Assembly (NCBI GenBank): GCA_016744135.1
Contig: JADGEX010000002.1
Location: 620,001-684,000 of the forward strand
Direction: 5' to 3'
Source: Pseudodesulfovibrio sp.
GTDB taxonomy: Bacteria; Desulfobacterota; Desulfovibrionia; Desulfovibrionales; Desulfovibrionaceae
Length of the DNA stretch: 64,000 nucleotides
Positions 54,897-63,804 of this stretch are shown here, in pieces. A program made the position numbers and the translations under genes. Under the pieces are notes generated by a model that was not told the DNA's origin, did not search any database, and saw only the letters and a program-made list of their open reading frames with translations. Each line of letters begins with the position of its first letter. The stretch's first letter is position 1.

Positions 54897-55010
54897 ATGA
54901 AAGTAAGACCTTCTGTTAAGAAAATGTGTTCCAAGTGCAAAGTAATCAGGCGCAACGGTGTCCTGCGGGTGATCTGTGAGAACCCACGGCATAAGCAGCG
55001 TCAAGGATAG
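54897..55010 (+). CDS. rpmJ: 50S ribosomal protein L36 (bL36)
   Basis: A 37-aa zinc-binding (C+) protein: [20 protein letters not shown], then [13 protein letters not shown], giving the C-C-C-H ligand set (C11, C14, C27, H32). GGAGATGGTC precedes the ATG. It starts the alpha-operon block, 12 nt before rpsM. Confidence 0.97.
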   Translation: MKVRPSVKKMCSKCKVIRRNGVLRVICENPRHKQRQG

Positions 55011-55022
55011 AGGGAAATAACT

Positions 55023-55394
55023 ATGGCACGTATTGCTGGTGTTGATCTGCCGAAGAACAAGCGCATTGATGTTGCGCTGACGTACATTTACGGCATCGGC
55101 CGGACCATGGCCCTGCAGATTCTCGATACCACGAAAGTGGACTGGAAGACCAACAGTGATAATCTCACTGCTGATGAAGTCAGCCAGATTCGTCTCGAGA
55201 TTGAAAACAACTACAAAGTTGAAGGTGATCTTCGTCGTGAGATCACTACCAACATCAAACGTTTGATGGACATCGGCTGCTACCGCGGTCTGCGCCATCG
55301 TCGCGGTCTGCCCGTTCGCGGTCAGAAATCCAAGACCAACGCTCGTACCCGTAAGGGCCCCCGTCGTTCTGTCATGGGCCGCAAGAAGAAATAA
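55023..55394 (+). CDS. rpsM: 30S ribosomal protein S13 (uS13)
   Basis: A 123-aa 30S head protein contacting P-site tRNA and the 50[35 protein letters not shown] and [14 protein letters not shown], with a basic tail ending MGRKKK. An 80-nt gap with a small dyad (ACTGTC-TGA-GACAGT) separates it from rpsK. Confidence 0.97.
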   Translation: MARIAGVDLPKNKRIDVALTYIYGIGRTMALQILDTTKVDWKTNSDNLTADEVSQIRLEIENNYKVEGDLRREITTNIKRLMDIGCYRGLRHRRGLPVRGQKSKTNARTRKGPRRSVMGRKKK

Positions 55395-55474
55395 GTACGC
55401 GACATCGCGAAATATCGTTTACTGTCTGAGACAGTGAGCGTTAAATAGACATTTATTCAACGGAGATTAAGGCA

Positions 55475-55861
55475 ATGGCTAAACCCCGTCGATCTGGGAA
55501 GAAGAAAGAGAAGAAGAACATTCCCGTCGGGATTGCCCACGTCAAAGCCACGTTCAATAACACGATCGTGACTTTCACAGACGTCAAGGGTAATGTCGTC
55601 AGTTGGGCTTCCGCAGGCGCTCATTTCAAGGGCTCCCGCAAGTCCACTCCTTTCGCGGCACAGATGGCAGCTGAATCCGCCGCCAAGCGCGCTCAGGATT
55701 CCGGTATGCGTACCGTCGGCATCTACGTCAAGGGCCCCGGCTCTGGACGTGAGGCCGCTATGCGCGCCATCAACAACGCAGGCTTCAAGGTTACCTTCAT
55801 TCGGGATATCACTCCGATTCCCCACAATGGTTGCCGTCCGCCTAAACGCCGCAGGGTCTAA
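55475..55861 (+). CDS. rpsK: 30S ribosomal protein S11 (uS11)
   Basis: A 128-aa platform protein: a basic N-terminus ([19 protein letters not shown]), [38 protein letters not shown] and [32 protein letters not shown] precedes the ATG. The C-terminus is the near-invariant 30S cleft-binding tail. Confidence 0.97.
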   Translation: MAKPRRSGKKKEKKNIPVGIAHVKATFNNTIVTFTDVKGNVVSWASAGAHFKGSRKSTPFAAQMAAESAAKRAQDSGMRTVGIYVKGPGSGREAAMRAINNAGFKVTFIRDITPIPHNGCRPPKRRRV

Positions 55862-55876
55862 TTAAGGAGAAGTATC

Positions 55877-56503
55877 GTGGCAAGATATACTCAAGCAAAA
55901 TGCAAGCTGTGCCGTCGCGAGGGAGAAAAGCTCTTCCTCAAGGGCGATCGCTGCTACACCGATAAGTGCGCTTACGAAAAGCGTCCATACCCACCGGGAC
56001 ATTCCGGCCGCATGCGTCACAAGATGAGCGATTACGCCATTCAGTTGCGCGAAAAGCAGAAGGTTCGTCGCATGTACGGCGTTCTGGAAGGCCAGTTCCG
56101 TATGTACTACCATCGTGCCGACGGCATGAAGGGCGTCACCGGTCATAATCTGTTGATGCTCCTCGAACGCCGTCTTGACAACGTGATCTATCGTCTTGGC
56201 TATGCCAATTCACGTGATCAGGCTCGTCAGTTGGTTCGTCATGGTATCTTCAAGCTCAATGGCCGACGTGTGAACATTCCGTCCATGCAGGTTCAGTCTG
56301 AGGACGTCATTGAAGTCCGTGAAGAAGCCCGCAAGATCCCCGTGATCAATGAAGCTCAGGAAGTCATTGCCCGCCGCGGTTGCCCTGAGTGGTTGGAATC
56401 TGACGGTGCCAACTTCAAGGGCACGGTTAAGGCCATGCCGAGCCGGGAAGATATACAGTTCCCGATCAACGAGCAGCTTATTGTCGAATTGTACTCCAAG
56501 TAA
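55877..56503 (+). CDS. rpsD: 30S ribosomal protein S4 (uS4)
   Basis: A 208-aa primary 16S-binding protein starting at GTG 55877 after AAGGAGAAG. The N-terminal zinc-type cysteines are C9, C12, C26 and C31 (CKLCRREG, CYTDKC), and the S4 RNA-binding domain contains RLDNVIYRLGYANSRDQARQ. In E. coli it represses the alpha operon. Confidence 0.97.
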   Translation: MARYTQAKCKLCRREGEKLFLKGDRCYTDKCAYEKRPYPPGHSGRMRHKMSDYAIQLREKQKVRRMYGVLEGQFRMYYHRADGMKGVTGHNLLMLLERRLDNVIYRLGYANSRDQARQLVRHGIFKLNGRRVNIPSMQVQSEDVIEVREEARKIPVINEAQEVIARRGCPEWLESDGANFKGTVKAMPSREDIQFPINEQLIVELYSK

Positions 56504-56515
56504 ATAGGGGACTTC

Positions 56516-57556
56516 ATGCTTATTGAGAACGGCGACAAACTCATCAACACCCGCAATTGGAGCGAACTGGTCAAGCCCGAGAAATTGGTGCGCGATCCCA
56601 AGTCCTCTGAGATGTACGGTAAATTCATCTGTGAACCTTTGGAGCGTGGTTATGCTACCACTATTGGTAACGCCATGCGCCGGGTTCTTCTTTCCTCCAT
56701 GCAGGGGTGTGCCATTGTGTCCGCCTCCATTGAGGGAGTGCAGCATGAGTTCACCACCGTACCTGGTGTTCTTGAGGACATGACCGAGGTCGTGCTGAAC
56801 ATGAAACTTGTTCGTATGGCAATGACCACGGACGAGCCTCAGCGCTTGACACTTGAAGCTAACAAGAAGGGCCAGGTTACGGCTGGCATGATTCAGGAAA
56901 ATCAGAACGTCACTGTTTTGAACAAGGATCAGCTCATTGCTACCCTGACCGAGAACCGTAGCTTCAAGATGGAGTTGGAAGTCCGCATGGGCAAGGGCTA
57001 TGTCCCTGCTGATATGCACGAAGGACTGACCGACGAAATCGGCTCCATGATCCTCGACGCCAGTTACTCCCCAGTCAAGAAGGTCGCGTACGCCGTCGAA
57101 CAGGCGCGTGTCGGCCAGATGACCAACTACGACAAGCTCATTCTCGAGGTCTGGACCGATGGTTCGGTTTCCCCCGAGGATGCCTGTGCATACAGTGCCA
57201 AGATCCTGAAAGAGCAATTGTCTGTCTTCATCAACTTCGATGAACTCTCATCAGAGACTCAGGAAGAAGAAGATGATGCAATTGATCTGAACCCGAACCT
57301 CTTCAAGTCCATTGATGAACTCGAACTTTCAGTTCGTGCCACCAACTGCTTGAAGGCCGCTAACATTCAGTTGGTTGGTGAACTGGTTCAACGTACCGAA
57401 CAGGCCATGTTGAAGACCAAGAACTTTGGTCGTAAATCCTTGGACGAGATCCGTCGCGTTCTGGATGCCATGACTTTGAAGTTCGGTATGACGGTTGAGG
57501 ATTTTGACAAGAAATACCAGGAATGGTTGAAGAGGAAAGAGAAAAATGAGGCATAG
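56516..57556 (+). CDS. rpoA: RNA polymerase subunit alpha
   Basis: A 346-aa subunit. The N-terminal assembly domain has [20 protein letters not shown] and [19 protein letters not shown]; after an acidic linker ([13 protein letters not shown]) the C-terminal domain contains [17 protein letters not shown] and [12 protein letters not shown], which contacts UP elements and activators. It overlaps rplQ by 11 nt. Confidence 0.97.
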   Translation: MLIENGDKLINTRNWSELVKPEKLVRDPKSSEMYGKFICEPLERGYATTIGNAMRRVLLSSMQGCAIVSASIEGVQHEFTTVPGVLEDMTEVVLNMKLVRMAMTTDEPQRLTLEANKKGQVTAGMIQENQNVTVLNKDQLIATLTENRSFKMELEVRMGKGYVPADMHEGLTDEIGSMILDASYSPVKKVAYAVEQARVGQMTNYDKLILEVWTDGSVSPEDACAYSAKILKEQLSVFINFDELSSETQEEEDDAIDLNPNLFKSIDELELSVRATNCLKAANIQLVGELVQRTEQAMLKTKNFGRKSLDEIRRVLDAMTLKFGMTVEDFDKKYQEWLKRKEKNEA

Positions 57557-58067
57557 AAAGTCAGGCCGTAAACTGAATCGGACCAATACTCATCGTGCCG
57601 CCATGTTTAAAAACATGGCCCGCGCACTGCTGACTTACGAGCAGATTCGCACGACTGAACCTAAGGCCAAGGAACTCCGGAGCATTGTTGATAAGCTTAT
57701 CACTTTGGCTCTGCGTAACGACTTGCATGCACGTCGTCAGGCTTACAAGGTCCTCGGTAGCCATCAGATGGTCCAGCGTCTCTTTGACGAGATCGGTCCT
57801 CGCTTTGAAGGTGGTACGGGTGGTTACACTCGTATTATTAAACTCTCCCAGCCCCGTAAGGGTGACTGCGCGCCTATGGTCATCATTGAATTGACCAAGT
57901 TGGCCGTAGAAGCTCCGGCTGAGAAAGAAGAAAAGCCTGCCAAAGAAGAGAAGAAGGCTGCTCCGAAGAAGAAGGCTGCTCCTAAGAAGGCTGCTGCCAA
58001 GAAAGAAGAAAAGGTTGAAGAGAAGCCTGCTGAAGAAGCTGCTTCTGAAGAAACCGAAGATAAGTAA
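57546..58067 (+). CDS. rplQ: 50S ribosomal protein L17 (bL17) with long charged tail
   Basis: The core (about 1-120) is a normal L17: [40 protein letters not shown] and [20 protein letters not shown]. It is followed by about 50 residues made almost only of Lys, Ala, Glu and Pro ([20 protein letters not shown] and similar), making 173 aa in total. The tail is low-complexity and probably disordered. It is the last gene of the supercluster, starts inside rpoA, and ends at a strong terminator. Confidence 0.95.
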   Translation: MRHRKSGRKLNRTNTHRAAMFKNMARALLTYEQIRTTEPKAKELRSIVDKLITLALRNDLHARRQAYKVLGSHQMVQRLFDEIGPRFEGGTGGYTRIIKLSQPRKGDCAPMVIIELTKLAVEAPAEKEEKPAKEEKKAAPKKKAAPKKAAAKKEEKVEEKPAEEAASEETEDK

Positions 58068-58071
58068 TATT

Positions 58072-58104
58072 AAAAAGGGCAGGTCAATGACCTGCCCTTT
58101 TTTT
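58072..58104 (+). terminator. Terminator of the alpha operon
   Basis: A perfect 9-bp stem GGGCAGGTC/GACCTGCCC with an AAT loop, flanked by A5 and T7, 10 nt after the rplQ stop. Confidence 0.9.
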
Positions 58105-58108
58105 GGCT

Positions 58109-58122
58109 TTATCTATAGATAA
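58109..58122. promoter_or_regulatory. Palindrome upstream of the LysR gene
   Basis: TTATCTATAGATAA is a perfect 14-bp palindrome 25 nt before the LysR start. It could be an operator or part of an AT-rich -10 region. The function is unproven. Confidence 0.35.
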
Positions 58123-58146
58123 TTTCAATCATAAGGATAGATGGAG

Positions 58147-59034
58147 ATGGACGTTCGTAAGCTTGAAGCATTTTGCAGGGTGTATGAATTGCAGAGTTTC
58201 TCCAAGGCAGGCGAAGCCATGTTTTTGTCTCAGCCAACCATTAGTTCCCATGTAGCAAATCTCGAAGAAGAGCTTGGCGTTAAGTTTTTCGACAGGCTGG
58301 GGCGCAAGGTTATGCCTACCCAAGCCGGAGATGTTCTCTATGGCAGTGCGACAAAAATTTTTGCGAATCTGGATCGTGCCAAGGCATCGATTGAGATGTT
58401 GCGAGACAGAGTTGTAGGGGATCTTGGCATCGGTTGTAGTACGATTCCTTCCCTGACTCTTTTGCCGAAGTTATTGGCTGGTTTTTCCCGGAAATATCCT
58501 GAAGTGAGTTTTTCTGTACATACACATGATTCTTCCGAGGTTCTCAAGCGGGTGCTTTCTGGAGAATGGCCTATAGGTATTGTTGGTCAAAAACCAGAAG
58601 AGGCCGAACTTGTTGCGCATCATATTGCGGACGATGAGATAATGGTCGTAGCAGCACAGGGAGCATCATGGCTGCCAGGTAAGGGACCTGTTTCACTTGC
58701 TCAAGCTGCTTCTCTGCCTTGGATTATGCGAGAACGGGGTTCTGCTACCCGGCGAGTCTTGGAAAAGGCTCTAGAGGGCGTTGGGAAAAATGTTCAGGAC
58801 CTTCTTGTACGCTGTCAAGTTGAAGGAACGTCGGAGAGTCTTGCCCATGCAGCCCATGGTGTAGGTATCTGCTTTACATCAAGGTTGGTCGCGGAAGATA
58901 TGATTTCACGCGGAGTGTTGACTGCTTTAGATATACAAGAGCTTTCAGGGACAAGACAGTTTTACCTCGTGTATCACCGTGGCCGTCATATGTTTCCTGC
59001 CCTGAAAGCATTTGTTGACCTCAATACCAAGTAG
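58147..59034 (+). CDS. LysR-family transcriptional regulator
   Basis: A regulator of 295 aa with an N-terminal winged HTH (MDVRKLEAFCRVYELQSFSK, LSQPTISSHVANLEEELGVK, FDRLGRKVMPTQAG) and a C-terminal periplasmic-binding-like effector domain. I place the start at ATG 58147, 9 nt after AAGGA; ATG 58141 is only 3 nt away from it. The sequence recalls the CysB/YeiE-like group that in delta-proteobacteria is annotated as selenium-metabolism-associated, but that is an impression. It is convergent with mqnA, with stops 8 nt apart. The effector is unknown. Confidence 0.85.
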   Translation: MDVRKLEAFCRVYELQSFSKAGEAMFLSQPTISSHVANLEEELGVKFFDRLGRKVMPTQAGDVLYGSATKIFANLDRAKASIEMLRDRVVGDLGIGCSTIPSLTLLPKLLAGFSRKYPEVSFSVHTHDSSEVLKRVLSGEWPIGIVGQKPEEAELVAHHIADDEIMVVAAQGASWLPGKGPVSLAQAASLPWIMRERGSATRRVLEKALEGVGKNVQDLLVRCQVEGTSESLAHAAHGVGICFTSRLVAEDMISRGVLTALDIQELSGTRQFYLVYHRGRHMFPALKAFVDLNTK

Positions 59035-59042
59035 TTCATCCA

Positions 59043-59867
59043 CTACGGGATGAAATGCAATTCAGGTATAGCGTTGATCAGGCCATTTTTTTTGAGATGT
59101 GAGTAGAAAAGAGTGAGACCATCAATTTCATCTTTGGCAAGATCATAGACTAGCCCGTTAAAGTACGAACACATTTCTTTATCGGATAAGCAACTTTCAT
59201 TTGCTGCCAGTGTGCACATTTGCTGGATGTTTTTTACACCCCAATCTTTGGCTTCGATCAGTTTGCTAACAGCATCCATGAGCGTTTTTTTTGATGCTTC
59301 CCAGCTTTCTCGTTGAACAATCCAAACTCCGAAAATAAAAGGCAATCCTGTGAGCTCCCGCCAAGCCTCGCCCAGATCAATTCTGTGCGGATAATCAGGG
59401 TGGAATCGCAGGTTTAATGCTTCGTCTCCAATGGCCAATATGGCGTCTGGCCGTTCTCCTTTTTCGAGAGTTGCCGTTGCATTACCTGTGGTGTAGCCGG
59501 TTTCAATTTTCCAGAGTTCGTTTTGCAATACAGAGAGTAAGGCTGCCGAAGTATGCGTTTGTGAACTCACCAAAATTGTTTTTTCCTGAAGTTCTTCTAC
59601 TGGATACCGACTTAAAAGGAGAACGCTTTGGACAGGGCCGCGACTTCCGATAGCAATATTGGGTACGAGATAATATTTTTCTGGGTGGCGAGCATATTCA
59701 ATGGAAGAGGCCGCTGAAATATCCAGTTTGCCGTCGTCCATGAGGTTATTTAATGCAGCCGGTGGTCCTGATTGTATCTGAAAGTCGTTGGTAATCAGGC
59801 CTGATTCCAATGGATGATAAATAGGCAGAACGTTGAGATAGCCGATTTTTCCAAGCTGAATGGACAT
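59043..59867 (-). CDS. mqnA: Chorismate dehydratase (MqnA)
   Basis: A 274-aa protein of the futalosine route. It converts chorismate to 3-enolpyruvylbenzoate. GKIGYLNVLPIYHPLESGL, LDISAASSIEYARHPEKY and SRGPVQSVLLLSRYP are the signatures of the periplasmic-binding-like fold. I place the start at ATG 59865-59867, which overlaps the mqnC TAA and follows GGAGA. A TTG at 59873 is the alternative. It is last in the tetR-mqnE-mqnC-mqnA transcript. Confidence 0.92.
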   Translation of the reverse strand: MSIQLGKIGYLNVLPIYHPLESGLITNDFQIQSGPPAALNNLMDDGKLDISAASSIEYARHPEKYYLVPNIAIGSRGPVQSVLLLSRYPVEELQEKTILVSSQTHTSAALLSVLQNELWKIETGYTTGNATATLEKGERPDAILAIGDEALNLRFHPDYPHRIDLGEAWRELTGLPFIFGVWIVQRESWEASKKTLMDAVSKLIEAKDWGVKNIQQMCTLAANESCLSDKEMCSYFNGLVYDLAKDEIDGLTLFYSHLKKNGLINAIPELHFIP

Positions 59868-60949
59868 TAACAATTCTCCAGAACGGTGTAATCCATGGAC
59901 CGTTGTTTTGGTAAGAACCCGGCAGCCGTGACGAGACGATTGATTTCTTCACGTGAAAGCCGAAATGAAATGCCGGCTGCTTTAACAACATTTTCTTCGA
60001 GCATGGTTGACCCGAAGTCATTACCACCAAAATATAGGGCAAGCTGGGCGATCTTTGGCCCCATTGTTACCCATGAAACCTGGATGTTATCCACGTTGTC
60101 GAGCACAATACGGGAAACTGCCAGAAGTCGTAAGTATTCGATACTTGTCAGTTTTCGGCAGTGGGGAAGTTCGGTGTGATCCGGTTGAAAAGTCCACGGA
60201 ATAAATGCTGTGAAGCCACCTGTACGGTCCTGTGTCTCGCGCACGGCGAAGAGATGCTGCAACCGTTGCACCGGAGTTTCTTCGTGACCGAACATCATGG
60301 TTGCGGTGGTTTTTAATCCCTGATTATGTGCTTCTTCCATGACATTGAGCCATTGAGTTGCGGGACATTTGTTCGGTGCGACTTTTGATCTGACTTCGTC
60401 CACGAGAATTTCTGCGCCCCCACCAGGGATTGAGTCCAGCCCAGCTTTATGCAGGCGATCAATAACTTTGGCAATTGGGATATCTTCCATTTCACTCCAG
60501 AATACAATTTCTGGCGGTGAAAAAGCGTGGATGTGGACTTTGTAATTCTTTTTAATATATCGAAGCATGTCCTCGTACCATGTCAGCGGCAGATCAGGGT
60601 GGTGGCCTCCCTGCATGAGAATTTGTGTGCCTCCGAGATCAAGTGTCTCCTGGATTTTGTCCCCGATTTCTTCATACGTCAGCACATAACCGCCGTCTTC
60701 GCCTGGTTCGCGATAAAAAGCGCAGAATTTGCAGCAACACACGCATACGTTGGAATAGTTGATGTTGCGGTCTACCACATAAGTAACGATCGGATCAGGA
60801 TGCTTTGTTAATCTGACATGGTGGGCCAACCGCCCGAGGTCATGGAAATCAGCTTTTTCATAAAGACACTGGGCTTCGTAAAAATCAATACGTTTACCAC
60901 TCAGAACTTTCTCAAAAATATCTTCAAGTCTGCACATATTTTTACTCAC
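59867..60949 (-). CDS. mqnC: Cyclic dehypoxanthinyl futalosine synthase (MqnC)
   Basis: A radical SAM enzyme of 360 aa with the CX3CX2C cluster at C69, C73 and C76 (VCVCCCKFCAFYR). GGTQILMQGGHHPDLPL, SIPGGGAEILVDEVR and MMFGHEETP match MqnC. It forms the spiro ring that becomes the naphthoquinone. It lies 81 nt after mqnE and overlaps mqnA. MqnB, the futalosine hydrolase, is not in the window. Confidence 0.93.
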   Translation of the reverse strand: MSKNMCRLEDIFEKVLSGKRIDFYEAQCLYEKADFHDLGRLAHHVRLTKHPDPIVTYVVDRNINYSNVCVCCCKFCAFYREPGEDGGYVLTYEEIGDKIQETLDLGGTQILMQGGHHPDLPLTWYEDMLRYIKKNYKVHIHAFSPPEIVFWSEMEDIPIAKVIDRLHKAGLDSIPGGGAEILVDEVRSKVAPNKCPATQWLNVMEEAHNQGLKTTATMMFGHEETPVQRLQHLFAVRETQDRTGGFTAFIPWTFQPDHTELPHCRKLTSIEYLRLLAVSRIVLDNVDNIQVSWVTMGPKIAQLALYFGGNDFGSTMLEENVVKAAGISFRLSREEINRLVTAAGFLPKQRSMDYTVLENC

Positions 60950-61030
60950 ATGGATAATACGTCATTTTTTCTTCTCCTGCGCAAATGCGGCCCACAAAAT
61001 TGGGAAAGAGAAGGACAGGGGCTGAAGGTA

Positions 61031-62125
61031 TTAAATTTCGTTAAAAAAACCGTCGCGTTCTACGGGAGTGCAATCGCATCCCTTGATCATCTCGGTCAGT
61101 TCAGATCGTGTCATTCCCTGTTCGGAAGTGGCTCCGGCTTCGTGACCTATTTTCTCTTCGACCACAGTGCCGTCGAAGTCGTCTGCACCGAATTTGAGGG
61201 CAGCCTGCGCTTGCTTTACTCCGAGCATCACCCAATAGGCCTTGATGTGTGGAATGTTATCAAGCATCAAGCGACTGATGGCTATGGCGCGTAATTCATC
61301 CAATCCTGTCAGAGGATTTTCAATGGTTAACTGGCTGTTTTCAGTCAGGAAGGGCAGGGGAATAAAACAGGTGTAACCGCCGCCACGATCTTGGGATTCA
61401 CGTAATTGAATTAAATGATCTATGCGATCTTCAATGGATTCGATGTGACCGAAAAGCATGGTGCAGTTCGTTTTTAATCCCAGTGCGTGAGCTTCTTCGT
61501 GGACAGCCAGCCATTCTTTGGCCGTGGATTTGCGGGGACAAATCTGTTCCCGTGTTTCGGGGGCGAATATTTCGGCACCGCCGCCAGGTAACATATCAAG
61601 CCCAGCGGTTTTGAGTCGAGTAAGTACTTCGTGTGTTGAAATATTTTCAAGTTGTGCGAAGTGCGCGATTTCAACAGCTGTGAAACATTTGAGGACAACC
61701 TCAGGCAGTCGTTCCTTGATGGCATTGAGAATATCTTCAAAATAATCCAGTTTGAGTTTTGGATGACAGCCACCGACAATGTGTATTTCACGTGGAGTCA
61801 GTGCGGCACTGTCTATTTTTGCAATGACATCTTCTTTGCTCAGTACGAAGCCGCCTTCCTGTCCCTCTTCACGTTGATAGGCACAGAATACGCAGCCATT
61901 GACACATACGTTGGTGTAGTTGACGTGTTGGTTAACCACGTAGAATGCCTTGTCGCCGTGCAGTCGGGTACGGACCATATGGGCGAGCGCTCCTACAGCC
62001 AGTGGTTCAGGACATTCAAAAAGTTTGATGCCGTCTTCGAAACTCAGCCGTTCGCCGACCTCGACCTTGTCTCTAATGTCGGCAAGGCCCATGTTCGCAT
62101 AATAATCACTGTTGAATAGACGCAT
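61031..62125 (-). CDS. mqnE: Aminodeoxyfutalosine synthase (MqnE)
   Basis: A radical SAM enzyme of 364 aa with C74, C78 and C81 (NVCVNGCVFCAYQ). It joins 3-enolpyruvylbenzoate with SAM-derived adenosyl to make aminodeoxyfutalosine. IVGGCHPKLKLDYF, MLPGGGAEIFAPETR and MLFGHIES distinguish it from MqnC, with which it is paralogous. A GGGAGAAGC site precedes the ATG. It is 14 nt downstream of the TetR gene. Confidence 0.93.
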   Translation of the reverse strand: MRLFNSDYYANMGLADIRDKVEVGERLSFEDGIKLFECPEPLAVGALAHMVRTRLHGDKAFYVVNQHVNYTNVCVNGCVFCAYQREEGQEGGFVLSKEDVIAKIDSAALTPREIHIVGGCHPKLKLDYFEDILNAIKERLPEVVLKCFTAVEIAHFAQLENISTHEVLTRLKTAGLDMLPGGGAEIFAPETREQICPRKSTAKEWLAVHEEAHALGLKTNCTMLFGHIESIEDRIDHLIQLRESQDRGGGYTCFIPLPFLTENSQLTIENPLTGLDELRAIAISRLMLDNIPHIKAYWVMLGVKQAQAALKFGADDFDGTVVEEKIGHEAGATSEQGMTRSELTEMIKGCDCTPVERDGFFNEI

Positions 62126-62139
62126 TGCTTCTCCCGTAT

Positions 62140-62790
62140 TCAGGATGGATTACCCAGTCCACGCCGGAGAAAATCCGTTATGGCGCGGGCTTTGTTTTCC
62201 GTTGTTTGTTTGTCTGTGTCGTACAGGGTTATGGGGCCGTCCAGATATGGAACGGTGTGTGCCTGAAAAAAACGATCCATGATGGAATCCAGATGAAAAA
62301 CTACCATATCCGGATCAAGATCATTGCGAAGTTCGCCTGATTTCATGGCCGCAGTGACCAATGGTCGGAGATATTTTGTTGATCCCCGGCGTACTTCACT
62401 GAGAAATTTGTCGCGCATGGGGAAATTTTCTTGAAAGAGCATTTTCAGGTAAATTCGATAGATGTGCGGGTGTGCTTGTATGAAGTCCACGCCGGCCAAC
62501 AGGCTTTTTTCTATGCGCTCGAAAAAGTCTTTGTCCGAGGTGGTCTCTCGGATATGTTTGAGAGGCTGTTTGAATTGATTGATTGCATGGCCGAATAAGT
62601 ATTCAAAAAGTCCCTGCTTGTTGCCGAAATATTTGAATAACGAGCCTTTGGCAATACCGAGTCGTTTGACGATCCGGTTGATGCTGGCTTGATGATATCC
62701 ATGCTCGGCGAATTCGGACGTGGCTTCGTTTAATACGCGCTCTCGTTTTTCGTCGGGCAGATTTTCAAAAGTTTTTGGGTTCTGTGTCAT
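62140..62790 (-). CDS. TetR-family transcriptional regulator
   Basis: A 216-aa regulator. The N-terminal TetR HTH reads RERVLNEATSEFAEHGYHQA, INRIVKRLGIAKGSLFKYFG and NKQGLFEYLF. The rest is the ligand-binding helical domain. I place the start at ATG 62788-62790 (MTQNPKTF); an upstream frame to 62844 would start inside the operator. It is the first gene of the mqnE-mqnC-mqnA transcript and stands next to a divergent mqnD, so control of menaquinone synthesis is likely. The ligand is unknown. Confidence 0.82.
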   Translation of the reverse strand: MTQNPKTFENLPDEKRERVLNEATSEFAEHGYHQASINRIVKRLGIAKGSLFKYFGNKQGLFEYLFGHAINQFKQPLKHIRETTSDKDFFERIEKSLLAGVDFIQAHPHIYRIYLKMLFQENFPMRDKFLSEVRRGSTKYLRPLVTAAMKSGELRNDLDPDMVVFHLDSIMDRFFQAHTVPYLDGPITLYDTDKQTTENKARAITDFLRRGLGNPS

Positions 62791-62828
62791 ATGGTTACTC
62801 TTGATTTCACCGCGTGGTTCGATTAGTG

Positions 62829-62875
62829 GTGACCAGGTGGTCACTATCCTTATAAGGGGCGGTCTCGCCTGTCAA
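62829..62875. promoter_or_regulatory. Overlapping divergent promoters with TetR-type operator
   Basis: The perfect inverted repeat GTGACC-AGGT-GGTCAC (62829-62844) lies beside the palindromic CTTATAAG (62849-62856). On minus, TTGACA (62870-62875) and TATAAG (62849-62854) are 15 nt apart and would start about 62842, inside the operator. On plus, GTGACC (62829-62834) and TATAAG (62851-62856) are 16 nt apart and would start about 62863. A repressor bound to the dyad would block both tetR-mqnECA and mqnD. Binding is inferred. Confidence 0.55.
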
Positions 62876-62911
62876 TAGGAGTGAAGCTATTTTATATGCC
62901 AGGAGGCTTTC

Positions 62912-63739
62912 ATGAAGAGGACATTAACGCTCGGATATTCACCTTGCCCAAATGATACGTATATTTTTCAAGCGCTTGCATTAGGGACGGTCAACTGGCC
63001 GGGAGGTCTTGATATAACTTTGGCTGATGTTGAGGAGTTGAATGGTCAGGCTGCGTCCGGTTTACTTGATGTCGTGAAGGTGTCTGTTGCCGCCGCTGCT
63101 GGGATTCTGGATGAATACGTGCTGCTTCGGGCTGGTGGAGCCATGGGATATGGCGTCGGTCCTATTTTGGTAGCAGGAGAAGCGTGTGACCTTGCCGCTT
63201 TGGACGGCAGGAAAATAGCTATTCCGGGACGAAATACTACGGCCAATCTGTTATTTGGATTGTGTTGTCGTGAGGCTGGTATACATGTTGAGTTGGTTGA
63301 AATGGTTTTTGACGAAGTCATGCCTGCGGTTGTGGCTGGAGAAGTCGCTGCCGGGGTTGTTATTCATGAAGGCCGTTTCACTTTCGCTGATCAAGGGTTG
63401 ACGCGAGTCCTTGATCTTGGAGCATGGTGGGAGAAGTACACGGGGCTGCCTATCCCGTTGGGTGCCATAGCTATTAAGCGTTCACTTGGTTCTGAGGTGG
63501 CCGTTCAAATGAACGAAGCTATTCGGCAAAGTTTGATTGCAGCAAGAGAGCATCCCGAAATTGGACGGGAATATATCAAGTCGCATGCACAGGAAATGGA
63601 CGATGAAGTTATTGCGACACATATTGATACTTTTGTGACAGAGTATAGTTTGGATGTAGGAGACGGCGGCGTGGAGGCTGTGTCCAGATTGCTGAAGGAG
63701 GCGGGGTGTACTCGTGAAGATGTTTTTATTTCAGTGTAG
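62912..63739 (+). CDS. mqnD: 1,4-dihydroxy-6-naphthoate synthase (MqnD)
   Basis: A 275-aa protein that opens and aromatises cyclic dehypoxanthinyl futalosine. LGYSPCPNDTYIFQAL at the N-terminus, VKVSVAAAAGI, GYGVGPILVAGE and IPGRNTTANLLFGL match the family, which has a periplasmic-binding-like fold. GGAGGCTTTC precedes the ATG. It diverges from tetR-mqnECA and ends at a strong terminator. Confidence 0.93.
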   Translation: MKRTLTLGYSPCPNDTYIFQALALGTVNWPGGLDITLADVEELNGQAASGLLDVVKVSVAAAAGILDEYVLLRAGGAMGYGVGPILVAGEACDLAALDGRKIAIPGRNTTANLLFGLCCREAGIHVELVEMVFDEVMPAVVAGEVAAGVVIHEGRFTFADQGLTRVLDLGAWWEKYTGLPIPLGAIAIKRSLGSEVAVQMNEAIRQSLIAAREHPEIGREYIKSHAQEMDDEVIATHIDTFVTEYSLDVGDGGVEAVSRLLKEAGCTREDVFISV

Positions 63740-63764
63740 AATTTCCACCTGAATAAATTCCATG

Positions 63765-63804
63765 ACGGACGAGAAGCTTATGATGCGTTCTCGTCCGTTT
63801 TTTT
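63765..63804 (+). terminator. Terminator of mqnD, overlapping a convergent gene end
   Basis: A perfect 11-bp stem ACGGACGAGAA/TTCTCGTCCGT with a 12-nt loop is followed by T7. The loop contains the stop codon of the minus-strand transporter gene (63778-63780). Confidence 0.9.
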
